Shown here: piece after piece, positions 18,666 through 27,424 of the stretch
Layout of the letters: each line of letters opens with the position of its first letter
How positions within the stretch are numbered: position 1 is the first letter of the stretch
Source of the DNA: Cohnella rhizosphaerae
GTDB lineage: Bacteria; Bacillota; Bacilli; Paenibacillales; Paenibacillaceae
Assembly: GCF_029525575.1 (NCBI RefSeq)
Contig: NZ_JAPDIA010000008.1
Span: forward strand, 124,001-188,000
DNA: 64,000 nucleotides
Direction: 5' to 3'
The notes under the pieces: model-generated
Told to the model about the DNA's origin: nothing
The model's database searches: none
What the model saw: only the letters and a program-made list of their open reading frames with translations
Translations under genes and position numbers: made by a program

Positions 18666-20880
18666 TTAACCGCGCAGCTTCGCTTTTTCGGTCAGATGCT
18701 TCCGTCCCGGCCAGAACGACCGGTCGCCGAGCAGCGCCGTAATGGCCGGCACCAGATACGGCCTGACGAGGAACGTATCCAGCAGCACGCCGATCGCGGT
18801 GATGACGCCGAATTGCACGAGCACCTGGATCGGCAGCGTCCCGAGCACGGCGAACGTGCCGGCGAGGATGAGGCCCGCCGAAGCGATGACGCCGCCCGTT
18901 TCTCCGACGCCTTCGCGAATCGCGTCCTTCAGCGGCATCTCCTTGCGCTTGCGCCAGATACTGGAGATCATGAAGATGTTGTAGTCCTCTCCGAGCGCGA
19001 CCAGGAACACGAACGAGTAGAGCGGAATGGAGCCCTGGATTGCGTCTGCGCCGAACAGATAATGGATGACGAGCCAGCCCAGCCCGAGGGCGGAAATGTA
19101 GGACAGGATGACGGTGCCCACCAGATAAGCCGTCGCTACGACCGAGCGCAAGTAGAGGAGCAGCAGCAGCGCGATCAGCGCGATGATCACAGGCAAGATG
19201 AGACGCGTATCCCGTTCTCCGGTTTCCTTCGTGTCGTACTGATCGGCCGTTTGGCCTGCGACCCATACGTGATCGGCCGCATTCGCGTCGCCGGAAGCGG
19301 CGAGCGCCGCATGGGCGGTATCGCGAAGATCCGGAATTTTGTTCAGCGCCTCCAGCGCGTAAGGATTGAGCGCCAGCTCGACGTCATAGGCGACAATCTG
19401 CGGATTTTGCTGCCCTTGGACGGGTTCGGAGACCCGGCTCACATAAGGCAGGTCGGCCAGTTTTTGCGCAACGCCGGTCTCTTTGCCGCCCGTGTCGACG
19501 ATGACTTTGACAGGGGCGAGCTCGCCTTCGGAAAACTGGGAGCCGATCAGCGCATAGCCCTCTCTGGACTCCATCGTGGAGGGGAACGACGATAAGATAT
19601 CGTACGTAAATTTAATCTGGCTTGCCGTCACGGCCAGCACGGCCAGGAAGACGACGGACAAGACGGCGATCAGGCCCGGACGCTTCACGACGATCTTGCC
19701 CGTGAAGTTGCGTGGCGGGGCTTCAGGAGCAGGCTTTGGCTTGCCGCGCTTCGCGGCGCGTTCCTCGCGCATTTGCTGCGTGCGCGGCACGAACGGCCAG
19801 AAGGAGGCGCGGCCGATGACGGCGAGCAGCGCAGGCACGAGCGTCAGACTTGCGATGCTCATGATAAAAATGGCGATGCTGAAAGGCGCGGCGAACCGGC
19901 GGAAGGCGCCGTATTCGGCGAGCAGCAGCGTGAGCAAGGCGATGACGACGGTGATGCCGCTCATCGCCACGGCGCCGGAAGCGTCCGACAGCGCGGCGCG
20001 CAGCGCCTTCCCTTTATCGGGCTCATGCTTGAGAAGCTGTCTGAACCGCGAGATCAGGAAGAGGCAGTAGTCCGTTCCGGCGCCGAACAGCAGTACCGTC
20101 ATAATCGATATGCCCTGCGAGTCTACGACGATCCAGCCTTCGCGGGCCATCCAGCCGAGGATCGGACTGATGACCCCGTAGGCGAAACCGACGCCGACGA
20201 GCGGAATAAAGGCAAGGATCGGCGACCGGTAAATAATCAGCAGCAGCACGAGAACGAGCAGGACGGTTCCGAGCAGCAGCGCGAAGTCGGCATTTTCAAA
20301 AAAGTCCCGTCGCATCGATCTGGATGCCGACCGGACCGGTGACCCGCGCGCTAAGCGCGCCTTGGTCCGTATCCACAGTAAACGGATCACTGCCGATCAA
20401 AGCAACAGCTTGATTCTTGAGCGCCTCGACGCCTTCCTTCAATTGCTCCGTATCCGCATTTTTATCGAAAAAAACGGGCGTGACGAGCGTGCTGCCGTCC
20501 TTGGACAGCTGCGCCTTGAGCGCCTCCGGCGGCAGTTGATGCAGCGGCGGAACCGCCGTCTGATGCGGCACGGGCGCTTTCGTCCATTGTTCCGCCAGCT
20601 TGCGGACGATGTCCAGATCGGCGTCCTTAAGGCCGCCTTGCTTGTGCCATACGAGCAACGCAGGCACGTCCGCCCCGCTGGTGAATTCACGTTCTGCGAC
20701 GGCGGCTGCCTGAACGGAGGGCCTGCTGTCGCTCAGATTGGGCGCATTGTTCGTCTCCTGCTTGCCGACCTGCGGCAGCAGCACGCTCAACAGGGCGGCG
20801 GCGACGATCCAAATCGCAAGTGTTACCCAGCGGCCGACAGGGCCCGTTATTCCTTTGCCTTGAACGCGAACTTCCTTCAC
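18666..20880 (-). CDS. MMPL-family transporter (apparent frameshift)
   Basis: A 737-residue RND-superfamily transporter of the MMPL type, with two copies of a hydrophobic six-helix block. TM1 is near residue 20, an extracellular domain covers about 40-170, a TM cluster about 180-340, a second extracellular domain about 390-540 and a final TM cluster about 560-720. GAGTDYCLFLISRF and ALGEDYNIFMISSI are the paired MMPL motifs with the proton-relay Asp. The frame breaks at A6 20298-20303 (T6 in coding sense). Removing one base joins DATGLF to ENADFALLLG. The start is GTG 20880 with GGGGGAG upstream. It is divergent from the TetR gene, which probably controls it. The substrate is unknown. Confidence 0.9.
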
Positions 20881-20909
20881 GTCTTCTCCCCCTCGGGTTT
20901 CGGTTGCGT

Positions 20910-20968
20910 TATAATGTGCTATAATGAGCGCATTGATAATTATATATACCGGAAGGTTAATATTGCAA
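20910..20968 (-). promoter_or_regulatory. Divergent promoter region with candidate TetR operator
   Basis: On the minus strand, TTGCAA (20968-20963), an 18-base spacer and TATAAT (20944-20939) form a promoter for the MMPL gene. Just downstream toward MMPL lies AATGAGCGCATT (20923-20934), with AATG/CATT outer symmetry, where an operator would block initiation. Two TATAAT boxes 10 bases apart on the plus strand (20910 and 20920) could serve tetR. The operator call is tentative. Confidence 0.45.
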
Positions 20969-21007
20969 CTCTTTCGTCTGAATCTTTTCGAAAGGAAGGC
21001 GCAACAA

Positions 21008-21616
21008 GTGACACAACAACGAACGAGACGGGCTCCCGGTCGACCCAAGGGCAATACGGACAGCCGCGATTTGCTGCTGCGCACCGCATCCGCTCTTTTT
21101 TATGGAGTTCGGCTACGAGCCGGTGTCCCTGAATCAGATTGCCGAGCGGGCAGGCGTCACCAAGGCTTCGATCTACTATTATTTTAGCGGCAAGTCGGAG
21201 CTGTTCGCCGCTTCGGTGACCGAGATGATGGGACGTATCCGCGGATTTACGCGCCAGATCCTTGAGCAGGAGGGCACGCTTCGGGAACGGCTGATCAGGG
21301 TGGCGACGGTGAAAATGGCGAGTACGCACGTCGAGTTCGAATCGATGATGCGCGAGGCGATCGCCTCGCTGAACGAGGAGCAGCGGCGCGACATTCGCGA
21401 AGCGGAGCATCGCATCCACGAGGTACTGGCGGAATGCTTCGCCGATGCCGCGGCGCGCGGCGAGATGCGGGGAGGAGAGGAGCCGCTGCTGCTGGCGCAT
21501 GCCTTTTCGTCGCTGCTGATGGTGGGGGGGGCGCGACACCGACGGCGAGCGAAGGGAAGACCTGCCCGTACGGATCGTCGATCTTTTTTTGGCAGGGGGC
21601 CGGACCGCGAGCTTGA
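21008..21616 (+). CDS. TetR-family regulator (two or three apparent frameshifts)
   Basis: A TetR-type repressor. After GRPKGNTDSRDLLLRTASALF, the helix-turn-helix EPVSLNQIAERAGVTKASIYYYFSGKSELF covers about residues 38-67, and a variable ligand-binding domain follows. The N-terminal break is at T6 21096-21101 and a second is at G8 21524-21531. A third extra base in T7 21594-21600 is inferred. With it the protein ends DLFWQGAGPRA at 21616, before the leuS promoter, at 201 residues. Without it the frame would run to 21678, over that promoter. The start is GTG 21008 with AAGGAAGG upstream. It is divergent from the MMPL transporter, its likely target. Confidence 0.85.
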
Positions 21617-21630
21617 CATTGAACGAGAGC

Positions 21631-21660
21631 TTGACATCGATCGACGGCAGCCGCTATAAT
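21631..21660 (+). promoter_or_regulatory. Consensus sigma-A promoter for leuS
   Basis: A perfect TTGACA (21631-21636), an 18-base spacer and a perfect TATAAT (21655-21660), directly before the T-box leader. Confidence 0.85.
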
Positions 21661-21666
21661 CGAAGA

Positions 21667-21940
21667 AATAAAGGCTAAGAAGAGGAAAAGTAATCGCTCA
21701 GCGTCACTCAGAGAACCGGCGGATGGTGCAAGCCGGCTGACGTCAGCGACGAACTCGCCTTGGAGCTCCGCGTTTAATCCATGCCAGGCTGCATGCCTTG
21801 GCGGGCAATCGCGGCGAGTCCCTCCGCGTTAAGGAGGAAGAGTGGACGACATGCCCGGGCAGGGCTGGCGTCAACTAGGGTGGTACCGCGAGTTTAACCT
21901 CTCGTCCCTAGCGTAATTTCGCTGGGGGCGGGAGGTTTTT
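21667..21940 (+). promoter_or_regulatory. T-box riboswitch leader of leuS
   Basis: This is a tRNA-sensing T-box leader. The antiterminator motif AGGGTGGTACCGCG is at 21877-21890. The competing terminator follows, pairing the CCTCTCGTCCC side near 21898 with GGGGCGGGAGG before a T6 tail near 21936-21940. Stem I carries the GGTGCAAGCCGG segment near 21725, and a CTC leucine codon at 21754-21756 in GAACTCGCC is the likely specifier. Uncharged tRNA-Leu should favour readthrough into leuS. Confidence 0.92.
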
Positions 21941-21982
21941 TGGCTTTTAACGCGCAGTCAAACGGAAGGGGCAGCATGAACG

Positions 21983-24423
21983 ATGGTACAGGACAACAAT
22001 CAAGCCGGCTACAAGCCGCAGACCTTGGAGCCCAAGTGGCAGCGCTACTGGGACGAAAACAAGACGTTTCGCACGACGGAGGATCCGGGCAAGGAGAAGT
22101 TTTACGCGCTCGATATGTTCCCGTACCCGTCTGGCGCCGGCTTGCACGTCGGACATCCCGAAGGCTACACGGCGACCGATATCGTCAGCCGCTACAAGCG
22201 CATGCGCGGTTACAACGTGCTCCATCCGATGGGCTGGGACGCGTTCGGCCTGCCTGCCGAGCAGTACGCGCTCCAGACGGGGCGCCATCCGCGCGAGATC
22301 ACGGTGGAGAATATCGACAACTTCCGCAGACAGATCAAATCGCTCGGCTTCTCCTACGATTGGGACCGCGAGTTCAGCACGACCGATCCGGATTATTACA
22401 AGTGGACCCAGTGGATCTTTATTCAGCTGTATAAAAAAAGGCCTCGCTTACGTCGCCGAGGTTCCGGTCAACTGGTGCCCGGCGCTCGGTACGGTGCTCG
22501 CGAACGAAGAGGTCATCAACGGGCTGAGCGAACGCGGCAACCACCCGGTCATCCGCAAGCCGATGCGCCAGTGGATGCTCAAGATTACCGAATACGCCGA
22601 GCGGCTGCTCGAGGATCTCGAGGAACTGGACTGGTCGGAGAGCATCAAGGACATGCAGCGCAACTGGATCGGCAAGTCGACCGGCGCGGAGGTTACCTTT
22701 GCCATCGACGGGCACGCCGACGCTTCGCTCACCGTGTTCACGACCCGTCCGGATACGCTGTTCGGCGCGACCTATTGCGTACTGGCGCCGGAGCACGAGC
22801 TCGTGTCCGCGATTGCTTCTGCCGAGCAGAAGGCGGATGTCGAGGCTTATGTCGAGCAGGCCGCGCGCAAGAGCGATCTTGAGCGTACCGATCTGGCGAA
22901 GGATAAGACGGGCGTGTTCACCGGCGCTTACGCCGTCAATCCGGTGAACGGCGAACTCGTACCGATCTGGATCGCGGACTACGTGCTTGGCGGCTACGGC
23001 ACGGGCGCGATCATGGCCGTTCCGGGCCATGACGAGCGGGACTGGGCGTTCGCGAAGAAGTTCGGGCTGCCGATCGTCGAGGTCGTCAGCGGCGGCAACG
23101 TCGAGGAAGCGGCACATACGGGAGAAGGAGCGCACGTCAACTCCGGCTTCCTGAACGGCCTGTCCACGCAAGACGCGATCGCGAAGAGCATCGCCTGGCT
23201 GGAGGAGCAAGGCAAAGGACGGGGCAAGGTCACCTACAGGCTGCGAGACTGGCTGTTCAGCCGTCAGCGCTATTGGGGCGAGCCGATCCCGGTGCTGCAC
23301 TTCGAGGACGGGAGCATGGAGACGGTGCCCGAGGACGAACTTCCGCTGCTGCTGCCGGAGGTCGACGCGATCACGCCTTCGGGCACGGGCGAGTCGCCGC
23401 TCGCGACCGTCGAGGACTGGGTGAACGTGACGCTGCCGGACGGCCGCAAGGCGCGCCGGGAGACGAATACGATGCCGCAGTGGGCGGGCAGCTGCTGGTA
23501 TTACCTGCGGTTCATCGACCCGAAAAACGCGGATGCGATCTGCGATCCGGCCAAGCAGCGGGAATGGCTGCCTGTCGATCTGTACATCGGCGGCGCCGAG
23601 CACGCCGTGCTTCACTTGCTCTATGCGCGATTCTGGCATAAGGTGCTTTACGACATCGGCGTCGTTGCGACCAAGGAGCCGTTCCACAAGCTCGTCAACC
23701 AAGGCATGATTCTCGGCACGAACAACGAAAAGATGTCCAAGTCGCGGGGCAACGTCATCAATCCCGACGACATCGTCGGCGAGTTCGGGGCGGATACGCT
23801 GCGCGTGTACGAAATGTTTATGGGTCCGCTCGAAGCGACGAAGCCTTGGAATACGAACGGCGTCGAGGGCATGTATCGTTTCCTCGGCCGCGTTTGGCGC
23901 TTGTTCGTCGGAGAGAACGGCGAGCTGAGCGAAAAGATCAAGGACGAGGCTGGCGAAGAAGCGTTCCGCAGAACGTGGCATCGCTCGGTCAAAAAAAGTC
24001 ACCGAGGATTATGAGGGACTCCGGTTCAACACGGCGATCAGCCAGCTGATGATCTTCGTCAACGAGGCGTACAAGGTCGAGGTGCTGCCGAGGCAGGCGA
24101 TGGCGCATTTCGTGCAGATGTTGTCGCCGATCGCGCCGCATATCGCCGAGGAGCTCTGGGAGAAGCTCGGCCATACCGAGAGCGTGACCTATGCCGCTTG
24201 GCCGTCCTACGACGCTTCTTTGACGGTCGACGCCGAGGTCGAGATCGCCGTTCAGGTCAACGGCAAGATCGTGGACCGCGTCTTTGTCGCGGCGGATCTC
24301 GAGGGAGAGGCGCTGCAGGAAGCCGCGCTCGCGCTTGAAAAAGTGAAAGCCGTCACGGCAGGCAAGACGGTGCGCAAGATCGTCGCGGTCAAGGGCAAAC
24401 TCGTCAACATCGTAGCGAACTGA
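21983..24423 (+). CDS. leuS: Leucyl-tRNA synthetase (two apparent frameshifts)
   Basis: LeuS charges tRNA-Leu. The HIGH-type motif is in MFPYPSGAGLHVGHPEGY near residue 42, the zinc/editing segments lie in the middle (TRPDTLFGATYCV and AVPGHDERD), and KMSKSRGN is near residue 580. The anticodon-binding and C-terminal domains follow. The three reading frames join at A7 22433-22439 and A7 23991-23997. Removing one A at each gives 812 residues, the normal length. An essential single-copy gene broken twice in identical fashion argues for sequence errors. The ATG at 21983 lies 11-12 bases after GGAAGGGG. Expression is controlled by the T-box upstream. Confidence 0.96.
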
Positions 24424-24428
24424 CACGT

Positions 24429-24466
24429 CAAGGGCGGCCCGCATGAATTCACCGGGTCGCCCTTTG
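24429..24466 (+). terminator. Rho-independent terminator after leuS
   Basis: AGGGCGGCCCG (24431-24441) pairs with CGGGTCGCCCT (24453-24463) with one G-T pair. A short T run follows. It may also serve the convergent comER. Confidence 0.75.
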
Positions 24467-24523
24467 CGCTGTTCGGCAGCCTTGGCACTTTTCTTGCGGG
24501 CACCTTCGGCTAGGATTCGGACG

Positions 24524-25360
24524 CTAATCGGAGCGAAAGGACTGCTCCGACAGCGAAGCTTCGACCTTGACCAGGTCCTCCGCGAATTTGTCGTGCGTTT
24601 TCCGCATCACCTTGCGGAAGGCGTCTTGCGTCGACAGACGCAGCTCTTCCATCGCCACCGCAGTGATGCCTCCGGGTACGCATACGCGCTCCTGCAGTTC
24701 CCGCGTCGTGCAGCCTTGCTCCAGCAGCCTCGCCGTACCGAGGAGCATCTCGGCGCCGACCTTGGCCGCGACATCGGGCGCGAGCCCTGCGAATTCGACC
24801 GTCGCTTCCACGAATTGCTCCAGCAGGTACGCCATGAAGGCGGGGCCGCAGCTCGACAGGTCCGAAGCTGCGCGGACGCTGTCCTCCGGCACTTCGATGG
24901 GCTCGCTGATGCGCGCGAACATGGAAATGAGCTGCTTTTTGTCGGCCGGAGCAAGCCGCGTGCCGAACATGAACAGCGAGGCGCCGCTTGCGGCGCCGTT
25001 AACGATGCTGGGAATGATCTTCGCCGTCTTGCAGGGCGTCAGTCGCTCAAGCTGCTCCAGCGTGACGGGACTTGTAATCGACACCAGGAGCTGCTCCGGC
25101 CGGAGCGCTTCCCGAATCTCGCCGATGACCGCGCGGTAGTCGAGCGGCTTCACGCAGAGAAAGACGATATCCGCCTCACGGACGGCTGCCGCGTTGGTCG
25201 GTCCGATCCGGAGGCCCGGAAACTGATGCGCCAGACGTTCCGCTTTGGAGGAGGTGCGGGTCGCGATCGTCACTTCCGACGGCTCAAAAGCCCGGGCGCG
25301 CAGCAAGGCTCCCGCTAGCAGACCGCCCATGCTTCCGGCGCCGATGAAGCCGACCTTCAT
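24524..25360 (-). CDS. comER: Pyrroline-5-carboxylate reductase-like protein ComER
   Basis: A 278-residue ProC-family oxidoreductase. The N-terminal NAD(P)-binding loop is KVGFIGAGSMGGLLAGAL, and the C-terminal dimerisation segment includes SSCGPAFMAYLLEQFVEA and VCVPGGITAVAMEELR. As in B. subtilis, it sits beside comEA in the opposite direction. ComER has been linked to competence and sporulation control rather than shown to make proline. The ATG at 25360 is chosen because GGAGGGGG lies about 8 bases upstream. An ATG at 25387 lacks such a site. Confidence 0.92.
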   Translation of the reverse strand: MKVGFIGAGSMGGLLAGALLRARAFEPSEVTIATRTSSKAERLAHQFPGLRIGPTNAAAVREADIVFLCVKPLDYRAVIGEIREALRPEQLLVSITSPVTLEQLERLTPCKTAKIIPSIVNGAASGASLFMFGTRLAPADKKQLISMFARISEPIEVPEDSVRAASDLSSCGPAFMAYLLEQFVEATVEFAGLAPDVAAKVGAEMLLGTARLLEQGCTTRELQERVCVPGGITAVAMEELRLSTQDAFRKVMRKTHDKFAEDLVKVEASLSEQSFRSD

Positions 25361-25506
25361 CTGAGGTCCCCCTCCCGCAATTGACATTATGCATGGCTAC
25401 TTTCCATTGTATGCCAGCAGGTTTGGCCGACATGACTCGATTTTTTATGCGTATTGAATAGATAGGCATGCCAGTCGTATTCAAGAAGATCATGGAGGAG
25501 AGGCGA

Positions 25507-26176
25507 ATGCGAAAAAATGCGGAGCGGGACGTCCGGCAACGAAGCCGGGCAGCGCTGCTGGCAGGCGCGGCCGCGGTCGTTCTGCTCGCCTGGGGATGGC
25601 TTGCGCCTGCGGATGGGAGCGTGCCCGGCTGGGAGCCGGTGAACGCGCAGGTCGCTGCGGCGGTCGCCGATGCGGAGATCGGAGAAGGCGAGGCGCGGCG
25701 AGCGGGCGGGGAGGCGGGCTTAGCGCATGCGGCGGCAACGGCGGCGACCGACCGGCCCGCGGACACCGCGGGCGTTGCCGAACCGGCGGGCGAAGTGTCC
25801 GGCGCAGCGGCCGTTTCGGCTTCGGAAGCGAATGCGGGCGCTTCGGCCGCTCCGGCTTCGGAGGCGAATGCCGTAAATACGGGGGGATGCTCCCTTAAGC
25901 GCGGAAACGGCAGTTGGCACCCGCGAGTCCGCCGACGCGGGCGACGGGCCGCAGCGGCAGCCGGTTGAGGCGGCTGCGGACGGGCGGCTCGATATTAATC
26001 TGGCGACCGCAGCCGAGCTGGATGCGCTGCCCGGCATCGGACCGGCCAAAGCCGAAGCGATCGTACGGTATAGGGAAGCGAATGGGCGTTTCGGATCTCC
26101 GGAGGCGCTGACGGACGTCAAGGGAATTGGAGACAAGCTGCTCGCGAAGCTTCTGCCGCTCGTCAAGGCCGGCTAA
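25507..26176 (+). CDS. comEA: DNA-binding competence protein ComEA (apparent frameshift)
   Basis: ComEA is the membrane-anchored DNA receptor for transformation. A single TM anchor (LLAGAAAVVLLAWGWLA) lies near residues 15-32, followed by a long Ala/Glu/Gly-rich linker and a C-terminal helix-hairpin-helix domain (DINLATAAELDALPGIG, then KAEAIV and DVKGIGDKLL). The linker frame breaks at the G6 run 25881-25886. With one G removed the protein continues NTGDAPLSAETAV and ends at TAA 26174, giving 222 residues. GGAGGAGAGG precedes the ATG at 25507. The linker is unusually alanine-rich. Confidence 0.92.
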
Positions 26177-26219
26177 TCTTGGGGGCGTCCGGTAACTATA
26201 AGACAGGAGGCGAAGCCGG

Positions 26220-26738
26220 ATGGCTCTGGCGGTTCGCAAGGATTGGGACACTTACTTTATGGACATCGCCTTCATGGCATCGACGCGTTCGCGTTGTCCG
26301 AGGCGTCACGTGGGCGCCGTGCTCGTACAGGGCAAGAAGCTGCTGGGCACCGCTTACAACGGCGCGCCGATGGGCGTGCCCGACTGCTCGGAAGCCGGCT
26401 GCATGATCGTCGAAGAATTCGCGCCAGCGCCGTCCGGCGAACCGGGCGTCATGGTCAAAAAGGAGCGCTGTATCCGGACGATCCACGCAGAGCAAAATCT
26501 GCTGCTGTTCACGGACCGGATCGACCGCGAGGGATCGACCGTATACGTGACCGACCAGCCTTGCTGGACCTGCGCGAACATGCTCGCCAACAGCGGCATC
26601 GTCGAGATCGTTTTTCACCGCGGGTATCCGAAGGACCATGACAAAGTATCCGCGCTCATGGCCGAGCGCCGGATCGTTTTCAGGACGATACCGGATTATG
26701 CGCCGCCGCAGGATACGGAAGTGAAGGATGCCGATTAG
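26220..26738 (+). CDS. comEB: dCMP deaminase-family protein ComEB
   Basis: ComEB is a 172-residue zinc-dependent deoxycytidylate deaminase family protein that would convert dCMP to dUMP. The zinc ligands are in TIHAEQN (His, catalytic Glu) near residue 88 and DQPCWTCANML near residue 115. Substrate-loop motifs STRSRCPRRHVGAV and TAYNGAPMG are present. It is dispensable for transformation in B. subtilis but conserved in the com locus. It is followed by a strong terminator and then a repeat array, so unlike in B. subtilis it is separated from comEC. Confidence 0.95.
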   Translation: MALAVRKDWDTYFMDIAFMASTRSRCPRRHVGAVLVQGKKLLGTAYNGAPMGVPDCSEAGCMIVEEFAPAPSGEPGVMVKKERCIRTIHAEQNLLLFTDRIDREGSTVYVTDQPCWTCANMLANSGIVEIVFHRGYPKDHDKVSALMAERRIVFRTIPDYAPPQDTEVKDAD

Positions 26739-26772
26739 CGGACCGATATCCGAATAGAGAGCAAGCCCTGGG

Positions 26773-26811
26773 AAGAACCCTGCTTAAACGCGCAGGGTTC
26801 TTTTATTTTTC
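26773..26811 (+). terminator. Strong Rho-independent terminator after comEB
   Basis: AAGAACCCTGC (26773-26783) pairs perfectly with GCAGGGTTCTT (26792-26802). TTTATTTTT follows. Confidence 0.92.
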
Positions 26812-27138
26812 GCAAGTTTCACCTATGCGCATCCGATTCGTCTCCGATAAAAACGCAGCGCCATCTGTAAAGGAAGGCGAAATCGTTTTTGCCGGTCCGA
26901 CCTTTCAGAACGTATCGGCATCACGCTCTAACCTGACGGAAAGATCGAGGAGAAGGTAAACGAGAAGGTAGGCGAGGATGTGCAAATCAGAACTGCGGGT
27001 AGCCGCTGAATGCAAGTCAGGCAGGGGATACCGGACACAGGAGACGTTAATTCTTAAAAACCGATGTAAACGGCGATCGTATCGGACCGGAGGGACGTTT
27101 TTCAGCCGGAACAAGGCAAAACAGGAACGGAATTCCCG

Positions 27139-27372
27139 CAATAACGGCTCCTGGGTCCGCGGGCAGCCCGCTAATCGCGATAGGAACAAACATAACGGCT
27201 ATTGGGTCCGCAAGCTGGGCGCTAATCGCGATAGGAACAAGCATAACGGCCCTGTGTCCGCGGGCAGGCCACAAATCGCGAAAGGAACAAGCATAACGGC
27301 TATTAGGTCCGCGTGCTGCCGCAAATCGCGATAGGAACAAGCATCGGCGCCTGGGGCCCTATGCTAAGCGCG
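27139..27372. repeat. 50-51 bp tandem array, 4 copies plus a partial
   Basis: GGAACAA ends each copy at 27183, 27234, 27284 and 27334. Each unit also has ATAACGGC, GGGTCCGC and AATCGCGATA. A diverged partial copy runs into 27372. It lies between comEB and comEC, which are adjacent in B. subtilis. The interval 26812-27138 before it has no recognised gene. Confidence 0.88.
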
Positions 27373-27424
27373 AATGGTTATGCAAAAGGCCGATGGAAGC
27401 TTTTTTAGAAAGGGGCGTGAATCG

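Noticed and set aside
22433..23997. Programmed frameshifting in leuS and other genes
   Set aside because: The sites have no common slippery motif or downstream structure, involve A, T and G runs alike, are always +1 in DNA, and affect unrelated housekeeping genes. Sequence error is simpler.
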